Part shown: piece after piece, positions 1-6,442 of the stretch | Position numbering within the stretch: position 1 is the stretch's first letter | How the letters are laid out: each line of letters begins with the position of its first letter | DNA from: Desulfocapsaceae bacterium | Lineage (GTDB): Bacteria; Desulfobacterota; Desulfobulbia; Desulfobulbales; Desulfocapsaceae | Direction: 5' to 3' | NCBI GenBank assembly: GCA_029934775.1 | Contig: JAOZLO010000094.1 | Coordinates: forward strand, 1 to 8,736 | Length of the DNA: 8,736 nt | Program-made: the position numbers and the translations under genes | The notes under the pieces: model-generated | What the model was told of the DNA's origin: nothing | The model's database searches: none | The model's input: only the letters and a program-made list of their open reading frames with translations

Positions 1-2
1 TG

Positions 3-149
3 GACACAACACGTGGCGACCGGCTGTTTATTTCCTGGCTTGGCACCGGTTTTATCAACTTCGGCTGGCTGGCTTTTTTCGGTGCGCCATTGTGGGGTGG
101 ACTTGCGCTTGCAATCCTCTGGTTTGTGTTTGTGTTTAGATATGCATAG
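3..149 (+). CDS. C-terminal fragment of a small integral membrane protein
   Basis: This is the 3' end of a gene that begins before the window; 48 residues and a TAG stop are visible. Frame 3 was chosen over the other two because only it reads as a coherent protein tail. It has a short polar stretch (DTTRGDR), then two hydrophobic stretches rich in Trp, Phe, Leu and Gly, separated by a GAPLWGG turn, and ends in a short basic/aromatic tail (FRYA). This fits one or two membrane-spanning helices at the C-terminus. I do not recognise the family, and no catalytic motif is visible. The gene runs towards the 3' end of the SNF2 gene on the other strand, so the two are convergent, about 200 bases apart. 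Membrane location is an inference from composition. Confidence 0.55.
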   Translation, partial: DTTRGDRLFISWLGTGFINFGWLAFFGAPLWGGLALAILWFVFVFRYA

Positions 150-155
150 GGTTCG

Positions 156-180
156 CTCAAAAATAAATTTGTAAAATTTA
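156..180 (-). terminator. possible weak terminator for the SNF2 transcript
   Basis: Read on the minus strand, a 7-bp perfect inverted repeat (TAAATTT, 3-base loop, AAATTTA; 164-180 on the plus strand) is followed at once by five T residues (159-163). The order stem then T-run is right for a Rho-independent terminator of the minus-strand SNF2 gene, about 170 bases past its stop codon. The stem contains only A-T pairs, so it would be weak, and it may simply be AT-rich spacer DNA. Confidence 0.22.
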
Positions 181-204
181 AGTGTTGAGGCGCGAAAGAT
201 CTGT

Positions 205-227
205 AATATCAAATATATTCCGATATT
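205..227. repeat. short AT-rich inverted repeat in the spacer
   Basis: AATATC (205-210) and GATATT (222-227) form a 6-bp inverted repeat around an 11-base AT-rich centre. It lies about 50 bases upstream of the candidate small ORF at 278. It could be a regulator binding site or chance in an AT-rich spacer. No convincing -35/-10 pair was found close by, although TAATAT at 204-209 is -10-like. Confidence 0.2.
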
Positions 228-277
228 TCGTAACGCCGCCAGGCAGGATGTGTCAGCCCTTAGTAGGAGGTAATGAA

Positions 278-343
278 ATGAAACATATTCACCCACTGAG
301 TGATGTCATCGCCGTACTTCAGGTCCTGGTTGGTGCCAACTGA
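278..343 (+). CDS. candidate 21-residue small protein with a strong ribosome binding site
   Basis: An ATG at 278 opens 21 codons ending with TGA at 341-343. It is preceded by TAGGAGGT (264-271), a near-perfect Shine-Dalgarno sequence with 7 bases between AGGAGG and the ATG. The peptide starts MKHIHPLSD and has a hydrophobic stretch (VIAVLQVLVGA) near its end, so it could be a short membrane-associated or amphipathic peptide. It stops 7 bases before the last base of the SNF2 gene, which is on the opposite strand, so the two 3' ends nearly touch. I recognise no family. It could also be a decayed gene start or a chance ORF, and the only support is the ribosome binding site and spacing. Confidence 0.3.
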   Translation: MKHIHPLSDVIAVLQVLVGAN

Positions 344-350
344 GCACCCT

Positions 351-3300
351 CTATTGCTGGGGCTGCCCTCCCTGTAAAAGGCCCAGCAACTCTTTCGCTG
401 ACACTTTTCCAGCCACATCAGTGCCTTGAAGAAGACTGTCGGCAAGGTCACGTTTCTGTTTATGTAGATCAACAATCTGCTCTTCAATGGAGTTTTTTAC
501 CACCAGGCGGTAAATAGTCACCGGTCTTTCCTGACCGATGCGATGTACCCGATCCGACGCCTGGTCCTCTACAGCTGGATTCCACCATGGATCCATATGG
601 ATGACATAATCGGCGGCGGTAAGATTAAGCCCCGCCCCGCCCGCCTTCAAGCTGATAAGAAAGACATCTCCCCGGCCATTTTGAAAATCGGCGATGCGCT
701 GTTGCCTCTTTTTTATGGGAGTTGATCCATCCAGGTATTGGTAGCTGATATTCTCTGTATCAAGATAGCGGCGAATGATCTGTAAATGGCCCACAAATTG
801 GCTAAAAACCAGCGCCTTATGGTTGTTAGTCAGTAATTCCCGCAAAGTATCACCAAAGACTTTCAGCTTTGAGCTGGCAATTTTACAATCCGGTAAAACC
901 AGGCTCGGATTGCAGCATAATCTGCGTAATTTCATAATTTCACCGAGGATGCGCAGATGTTTTTGTCCAGCTCCCTCATCACTATGGGCATCGATATTTT
1001 CCAGAGCTTTTAATCGCTGAGCTTCATAAAGCAACAGCTCATCATTGCTCATTTCAACTTCAAGGGTAATTTCAGTCTTAGGCGGCAACTCCCCCAGAAC
1101 ATCACTTTTTAATCGACGCAGAATAAAAGGACGTATCAGTTTACGTAATAGGTTACGCGCCTCATTGTCCTGATCCCGCTCAATGGGTACTGCGAATTTT
1201 TCATTAAATTTCTTGAAAGATCCAAGCAGACCGGGGTTAAGAAAACTGAAAAGCGTCCACAGTTCACTAAGATGATTTTCTACTGGTGTACCGGTGGTAA
1301 TGAGCCTGAATTCTGCCTGTAAAGCCATGGCTGCTTTTGATCGTTTAGTCTGCATATTTTTAATGGCCTGAGCTTCATCGAGTATCACGGTCTGCCATTT
1401 TACCCCGCATAGCAGCTCCGTTTCCAATGGCAGTAAACCGTAACTGACTATGAGTAGATCAAAAGGTTGCAGAGTGTCGATGGTCTGCTGCCTGTCCCCG
1501 GGACCAAAGACAATTACATTGAGAGTGGGGGCAAAACGACTGGCCTCATCCTGCCAGTTGGAGGTGACGGATAAAGGTGCTACAACCAGAGTGGGACCAA
1601 GGGATGACCGGAGTAAAATAACTGTCAGTGCCTGAATGGTTTTACCAAGCCCCATATCATCAGCCAGACAGGCCCCCACACCCCAATGAGAGAGTTGGGC
1701 CAGCCAGTAATACCCTGTCTGCTGATAATCCCGCAACGAGCCCTGCAGGGTTGATGGAATCTGCGGCCTGACTACTTCTCTGAGTTGTTTACAATGTTGT
1801 TTCCAGGCGTTATCGGTTTTCAGTTGCCCGGCATCTTCGGTGAGGTCCTCAAGGGCAAGAGCTGCCAGGGGAGCAAAGCGTACTCCCTTTCCATGCCCTT
1901 CGGAAAAAGCTCTTAACTCATCAAGTCGCTGACGCAACTGTCTGGTTATACAGAGAAAGGTCCCGTCGTCCAGAGGGATAAATCTGCCAGTGGCCCGGCT
2001 GAGCATATCGAGCAGTTTACGCAAATCCAAGGCAAGATTATCATCTATCTGCAATGATCCGGTGGCCTTAAACCAATCCCTCTCCTGCTTGATCTGCATG
2101 GAAAAGCTATCAAAGGATGCTTTCGTGCGGATTTTAAGTTTTTCACCCTGTGGCCATTCAAGTATTACCTCATCACCACATTCTTTCAATTCCAGCAGTA
2201 ATTCCAGTGCATCCTCAGGGTCATCAACCTGCCACTGGTTTTCTCTTTTCTCAAGATGGCGAAAGGTGGAGCAGGACTGGAGAATTTTGTCCTGCTGTTT
2301 TTTCTCTTTGGCAAAATCACGCACTGCCCGGATCTTTTCACCTTTTATTTCAGTCAAGACACTTTTCCCACCCTTTCCAGGCCTGAAACTTGAGCCGTGC
2401 GCTCCACAAGGTTTTACCAGGAATTCCAGACATATCCCCTCCTGATAAGGAATAATATGGGCGTGAGGGGAGCAATCGGCCTTCACGGTTTTGCTTTTTG
2501 TCTCACCTCCTGTTGCCAGGTCGGAGTGAACCGTGATAATCGACGACAGTGAATCGACAACTTCTCCGGCCAGTTTTTCGCCGGATTTGGGAATAGTCAG
2601 CTCTTTACCCAGCAAATCTATAATTTCATTTTGCTTACTGGAGAAATGGATCAGTTTGAAACGGGTGGGTGTATCCTTAACCACCACCATTTCTTCACTG
2701 GTTCGGGGAGGAGAAACGGCCAGTTTCAACCTGCCTTTTTCTTTTAACAGTTGCATTTCAGGTTCGGCCGCAACAAGTTCTACCCGTGCGTCAGGTGAGC
2801 TTTCCAGAAAGAGCAATGGGTGGCCGGTCAGAGCCGGCAAGGCGATTCCTTGATCCATTGTGTATTCTGTTTTACCGTATCTGTAGCTGGTACGGTAGTA
2901 CTCTTCCTTGATAGCCCTGCATACCCGTCGATCCTGCTCGGTAAGTCCTTCCATGGTATGGTGATTCTGATACAGATTTTTGAGAGCCACTGGTCTGCCT
3001 CTGCTCCAGGTGCCTTTTTTACTGATTATCTGCAGACGAGGGGTGATGAAACAAAAATTGTATGTTTCGCTGTGGTTAAACAGCCAGATCAGTCGTTGAT
3101 CAGCCCTGTGTGTTATCTTCGTGTTTTTTCCAGGCTCTGCAATTTGCAACAGGGCATTAAGGGTTTTTTCCCATTTCGGCTGTTCTTTGATCAGGTATAC
3201 ACAGCTGATTGTGTCACAAAATTTGTGTAATTTGAGTGATAGCTTGCGGTTTTTCTCCTTCTCCTGACCAAGGATCGAAAGCAGGGCAGATAATTCCGCA

Positions 3301-4544
3301 GCAAGCCAGGTATAGTTATTCTTCTGAGCTTTATCTCTGACATAACTGATTTTCTCAATATTTTTTTTGGCCTCAAAAGAATTAGTCCAGGCCAGAAAAA
3401 GATTACTAAAAAAAAATGAAAGGGGGTTCTCTGTATTCTCAAGAGACTCCAAATCGTGTGCAGCCAGTCCACCGGAAGCCACCCCCAACTGATCTTCGAA
3501 TAGTGGTCTCATGGTTTGTGTAATTATAGAAAGCGGGTATTGGTCTTTTTTTGCTATATCGATATAGCCAATAGCTTTTTTGAGAGCAATACTCCCACCA
3601 TTTCCAAGAAGAGACAACAGGTGAAAGATCCCAGCATAGCTCCGTAGAAACAACTTTCGCTTACCGGTTCGTTTTTTAATACATCGCATACTCTGCTCAA
3701 AAAGCTTGTCTGCCTGCTGATGATTACCACTGATACTTTCCAGCCAGGCTGCACGGCTGAGCTGTTCAGGTTTCAGCTCGTCCTCCAGGTTTTTCGCGAG
3801 TGAATGGGCAAGAGATTTATCACCACAAAGCAGGTGATATTTAATCAGCTGCATTGCTGAGTGTTTGCCGATGATCTCTGCATGGTAGGTGGTAATAATA
3901 TAACTGAGGATATCTGTTGCAGGTTCCAGAAGTTCACCAACTCGTTCAAGCAGAGACAGTGCAACTTCCAGCCTGATATCCGGGTGGATTGTGTCCATTA
4001 TTTCCCTGGAAAACGGGTTGTTCAGTATCGAGTGATACGGATTGTTGTCCCGGTAATCGTCACGAAAATAGCGATAAGCATAATAGTTTTCTATGGTGTT
4101 GATTTCTTTTGTGGATCTATGGCTGAACAGTCCAATCTGAAAAGATCGAATAAGTTGCTGGTAATTTTCAAACGGGTTGGCCTGTCTGTTTGTATCAGGC
4201 AGGGAGCTATGTTTCTGCAGCAGCGATGCCGTCTGCTCGAAGCTGTTTCTCAGCAACATATCCAGCAACGCCTCCCTGCGAATGGATTCCGGACAACTTA
4301 TCCCTTTGGTTGATTTGAGCAGTAATCCTTTATTAATCAATTCCTGCTGTATGGGCTGCATATTGTTTGTGGTCAGTTCCCTGCCATTGTTCTGCCGAAA
4401 TCCCGTATCATTCAGGCAATCAAGCATGATGCCGACCCTGCAGTAATCAACATTGACCGTCATGATTTGCACTACAGTTTTTTGTAGAGGAGGAAGGGTG
4501 TAGTACTCTGATATACGATTATTGATGTTTGGGTTGTTGTTCAT
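351..4544 (-). CDS. large SNF2-family DNA-dependent ATPase/helicase-like protein
   Basis: This is a predicted SNF2-type DNA translocase that uses ATP to move on duplex DNA and remodel bound protein. Residue numbers count from the longest possible start, TTG at 4607. The C-terminal motor is complete: Walker A DDMGLGKT (983-990), Walker B/motif II DEAQ (1077-1080), motif III TGTPVEN (1105-1111), ILRRLKSDV after it, motif IV ALVFSQF (1265-1271), motif V around SLKAGGAGLNLT (1319-1330) and motif VI DRVHRIGQ (1352-1359) with its two arginines. Residues about 840-940 match the region that precedes the motor in many bacterial SNF2 proteins. The first ~550 residues are mostly helical; about 35-100 may be a winged helix and 210-490 looks like helical repeats (inference). 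No CxC...CxH SWIM zinc finger is seen. The protein is much longer than a bare SNF2 motor (~500 residues). No start has a clear ribosome binding site; ATG at 4544 (MNNN) is preferred, with ATG at 4592 and TTG at 4607 as alternatives. It is divergent from the 4634 gene. Confidence 0.95.
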   Translation of the reverse strand: MNNNPNINNRISEYYTLPPLQKTVVQIMTVNVDYCRVGIMLDCLNDTGFRQNNGRELTTNNMQPIQQELINKGLLLKSTKGISCPESIRREALLDMLLRNSFEQTASLLQKHSSLPDTNRQANPFENYQQLIRSFQIGLFSHRSTKEINTIENYYAYRYFRDDYRDNNPYHSILNNPFSREIMDTIHPDIRLEVALSLLERVGELLEPATDILSYIITTYHAEIIGKHSAMQLIKYHLLCGDKSLAHSLAKNLEDELKPEQLSRAAWLESISGNHQQADKLFEQSMRCIKKRTGKRKLFLRSYAGIFHLLSLLGNGGSIALKKAIGYIDIAKKDQYPLSIITQTMRPLFEDQLGVASGGLAAHDLESLENTENPLSFFFSNLFLAWTNSFEAKKNIEKISYVRDKAQKNNYTWLAAELSALLSILGQEKEKNRKLSLKLHKFCDTISCVYLIKEQPKWEKTLNALLQIAEPGKNTKITHRADQRLIWLFNHSETYNFCFITPRLQIISKKGTWSRGRPVALKNLYQNHHTMEGLTEQDRRVCRAIKEEYYRTSYRYGKTEYTMDQGIALPALTGHPLLFLESSPDARVELVAAEPEMQLLKEKGRLKLAVSPPRTSEEMVVVKDTPTRFKLIHFSSKQNEIIDLLGKELTIPKSGEKLAGEVVDSLSSIITVHSDLATGGETKSKTVKADCSPHAHIIPYQEGICLEFLVKPCGAHGSSFRPGKGGKSVLTEIKGEKIRAVRDFAKEKKQQDKILQSCSTFRHLEKRENQWQVDDPEDALELLLELKECGDEVILEWPQGEKLKIRTKASFDSFSMQIKQERDWFKATGSLQIDDNLALDLRKLLDMLSRATGRFIPLDDGTFLCITRQLRQRLDELRAFSEGHGKGVRFAPLAALALEDLTEDAGQLKTDNAWKQHCKQLREVVRPQIPSTLQGSLRDYQQTGYYWLAQLSHWGVGACLADDMGLGKTIQALTVILLRSSLGPTLVVAPLSVTSNWQDEASRFAPTLNVIVFGPGDRQQTIDTLQPFDLLIVSYGLLPLETELLCGVKWQTVILDEAQAIKNMQTKRSKAAMALQAEFRLITTGTPVENHLSELWTLFSFLNPGLLGSFKKFNEKFAVPIERDQDNEARNLLRKLIRPFILRRLKSDVLGELPPKTEITLEVEMSNDELLLYEAQRLKALENIDAHSDEGAGQKHLRILGEIMKLRRLCCNPSLVLPDCKIASSKLKVFGDTLRELLTNNHKALVFSQFVGHLQIIRRYLDTENISYQYLDGSTPIKKRQQRIADFQNGRGDVFLISLKAGGAGLNLTAADYVIHMDPWWNPAVEDQASDRVHRIGQERPVTIYRLVVKNSIEEQIVDLHKQKRDLADSLLQGTDVAGKVSAKELLGLLQGGQPQQ
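354..389. repeat. inverted repeat at the 3' end of the SNF2 gene
   Basis: TTGCTGGG (354-361) is complementary to CCCAGCAA (382-389), giving an 8-bp perfect stem with a 20-base loop. It spans the last codons of the SNF2 gene, whose repeated Leu-Leu and Gln-Gln codons may alone explain it. A second small stem, GGTGC/GCACC with a 7-base loop, lies just outside the gene at 332-348. Neither is followed by a T-run on either strand. If they matter, it would be as mRNA 3'-end structures rather than classic terminators. Confidence 0.25.
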
Positions 4545-4633
4545 TGTGAAGAATGTGTTATTCAGGTTAAGATACGGAACGTAAGATTGCATAGGGCAAT
4601 GTAACAAAAAAACAAATTTTCTTCAGGAAAAAC
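4545..4633. promoter_or_regulatory. divergent promoter region between the SNF2 gene and its neighbour
   Basis: Two genes point away from each other here, so this spacer of up to 89 bases should hold the promoters for both. For the plus strand, TTGTGA (4544-4549) and TAAGAT (4568-4573) with an 18-base gap is a plausible but imperfect -35/-10 pair. On the minus strand several -35-like TTG words occur without a convincing -10. A run of seven A residues lies near 4606-4612. If the SNF2 gene starts at 4592 or 4607 instead of 4544, the spacer shrinks to 26-41 bases and the promoters must overlap coding DNA. Confidence 0.4.
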
Positions 4634-6361
4634 ATGACTCACCACACCATAAACTACCAGAAAATGCTGGATGAGGAGTACTTAACGGCTGATTTGAAGC
4701 AGCTGGCATCTTTCATCTGTTCCAAAGTGCCATCCAGAAAGGATGAGCGTGTTCAGGCAATCGTTCAGAAAATGTTTGCTGATATTCAGGGAATTTTTAA
4801 TAAGCTCAATTTATCTGGTCAGCATGCCGTGTCTGAGACAGTCCACACATGGAATGGTGCCTTTGAACTCAGGATGTTTGTCAACAAGTATGGCTCTACT
4901 CCCTGGTCACAGACGAAAGATAGATATGGGCGAAAGAAAGAACTACTGGATCTCTTTCTTATTCGTGGGCAAATACCATCCGACTTGTTTGAAAAATTGA
5001 AATTAGTCGCTCCCAAACCGGAGAAAGACACAGTCAACTATACAGAAAACAGCACTGTGCTTGACGAGGGGTTTACCGTCAGAGAAACATCGAGAGCGGC
5101 TCTGGCTAATCTCGCTACATTCCTGACCCTGGCTGTTGATAAGAACATACGAATCAGTGCCAAAACCGGCAAAGCCACCGGCGCCACAGTCAGGAAAATG
5201 ACGGATCTGCTCTATGAGCCGGACTTCTATGATGATCCGGAAATCGGCCCCATGCAGTCTTTTGCCTGGCCTCTGCTGCTTCAGGGTGGAGGTCTTGCCA
5301 AGGCTGATGGTTCATTTTTGAAACTTACCCCGGCAGGCCGTAAAGCGTTGAAGAATGATTTGGCAGGCGGCATCCAGACAGCATGGCAACGATGGGAAAA
5401 AACGAAAATTATAGATGAATTTTCAAGAGTCACTGCCATAAAGGGACAAAAGTCACATCGGGGTCGCACCATGACCACCCCCGTAAAACGCAGACCAATG
5501 ATCAACAACCTTCTGGAAGATCTGCAACCAGGACAATGGATCAGTATTGATGAACTCATCCGGCTGCAGCAGACAAAACCCGAATACTCATTTGAGATGG
5601 TTAATTATAGCTGGAAGCTCTATTTCCTTGATCAACATTACGGGCATCTTGACTACAATGATACCTGGCCCCTTTTGCAACTGCGGTATATTTTGATATA
5701 TCTGTTTGAATATTGCGCTACTCTTGGACTCATTGACGTCGCTTACCAGGATCCCCGCGGGGCTAGATATGAAGACTACAGATATTGCTGGGGAGTCGAT
5801 GAGCTGGAATATCTCTGCCATTGTGATGGGTTGCAATATATACGAATCAATAATCTCGGTGGTTTTGTTATGGGCCATTACGATGATTATGAGGCACAGA
5901 AAGGCGATAACGATATATTTAACTTTGATGGAACCGATCTGGTAATCAGCGACACTGCGATCACTCCACCAGGGTTGGAACTGTATCTTGAAAAGGTAGC
6001 AGAACGTTGCGAAATTGACAGATGGCGGCTGACGATTTCGTCATTACTGGCAGCGATTAAAGGCGGTGAAATTTTAGCAGAAATCAAGGAGAAACTGGAA
6101 GCTTCGTCGACAGAAGAGTTCAGCAGGGAATTGAAGAAACTCTTTGTGGAAGTTGAACAGCGATCCACTTCCTTTATAAATGTTGGCCAGACAACCCTGA
6201 TTGAATGTGCTCAAGAAGCTCGTAAGAAAGCTCTGGCAGACAAAAAACTGAGTAGTCTCTGTCTGCCTGCCGGTGATAAATATCTGGTAGCTGCCCCCGG
6301 TAAAGAACTGAAATTCATCAAAGCCCTTGAGTCCACCGGATTTATTCTTGGTTTAAAGTAG
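4634..6361 (+). CDS. uncharacterised protein, possible partner of the SNF2 ATPase (XPB-like accessory regions)
   Basis: The protein has 575 residues and no signal peptide, membrane segment, Walker motif or nuclease motif that I can see, so it is probably cytoplasmic. The ATG at 4634 is supported by an AGGA (4625-4628) five bases upstream. Residues about 150-240 look like a winged helix: a helical start (RAALANLATFL), a basic NIRISAKTGKA strand-turn, then GGGLAKADGSFLKLTPAGRKAL, a wing-like pattern common in DNA-binding domains. The C-terminal part (about 435-575: LVISDTAITPPGLELYL, then ADKKLSSLCLPAGDKYLV and a final FIKALESTGFIL) resembles, by my reading, the non-motor domain of bacterial XPB/Ssl2-like helicase proteins. 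Residues 320-400 are rich in Tyr and Trp and are unassigned. A CHC at 395-397 has no matching CxH, so it is not a SWIM finger. The gene diverges from the SNF2 gene and precedes aceE by 81 bases. Acting with the SNF2 protein is an inference from position and domain type only. Confidence 0.85.
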   Translation: MTHHTINYQKMLDEEYLTADLKQLASFICSKVPSRKDERVQAIVQKMFADIQGIFNKLNLSGQHAVSETVHTWNGAFELRMFVNKYGSTPWSQTKDRYGRKKELLDLFLIRGQIPSDLFEKLKLVAPKPEKDTVNYTENSTVLDEGFTVRETSRAALANLATFLTLAVDKNIRISAKTGKATGATVRKMTDLLYEPDFYDDPEIGPMQSFAWPLLLQGGGLAKADGSFLKLTPAGRKALKNDLAGGIQTAWQRWEKTKIIDEFSRVTAIKGQKSHRGRTMTTPVKRRPMINNLLEDLQPGQWISIDELIRLQQTKPEYSFEMVNYSWKLYFLDQHYGHLDYNDTWPLLQLRYILIYLFEYCATLGLIDVAYQDPRGARYEDYRYCWGVDELEYLCHCDGLQYIRINNLGGFVMGHYDDYEAQKGDNDIFNFDGTDLVISDTAITPPGLELYLEKVAERCEIDRWRLTISSLLAAIKGGEILAEIKEKLEASSTEEFSRELKKLFVEVEQRSTSFINVGQTTLIECAQEARKKALADKKLSSLCLPAGDKYLVAAPGKELKFIKALESTGFILGLK

Positions 6362-6442
6362 GCAAAGATGAGGATTGAGCTAATTTTAGAAAAGGATAAC
6401 TTTTTTGTTGTGATAGATCAGCAGATAAAATGGAGGTAGTCC

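Noticed and set aside
150..350. Integron attC site or insertion-sequence end in the spacer.
   Set aside because: The inverted repeats are short and AT-rich; no paired attC core sites, transposase gene or flanking direct repeats were seen.
260..487. Minus-strand 75-codon ORF overlapping the 3' end of the SNF2 gene, ending in a stretch that looks superficially protein-like (NQDLKYGDDITQWV).
   Set aside because: Most of it lies over the SNF2 coding end in another frame, it has no ribosome binding site, and I could not tie it to a family. A decayed gene fragment in 260-350 remains possible but is unsupported.
1990..2445. Plus-strand 151-codon ORF, and similar ORFs at 3861-4313 and 2820-3230.
   Set aside because: They lie antisense within the SNF2 gene, which has a continuous, motif-supported frame; their translations are low-complexity or Ser/Cys-rich and look like shadows.
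5816..5824. Cys-His-Cys in the 575-residue protein as half of a SWIM zinc finger.
   Set aside because: No downstream CxH partner at a suitable distance, so a zinc site is not supported.
351..6361. A complete known anti-phage system (DISARM, BREX, Zorya or similar).
   Set aside because: Only a SNF2 motor and an unassigned protein are present; none of the methylase, nuclease, phosphatase or membrane motor genes that define those systems is in the window.
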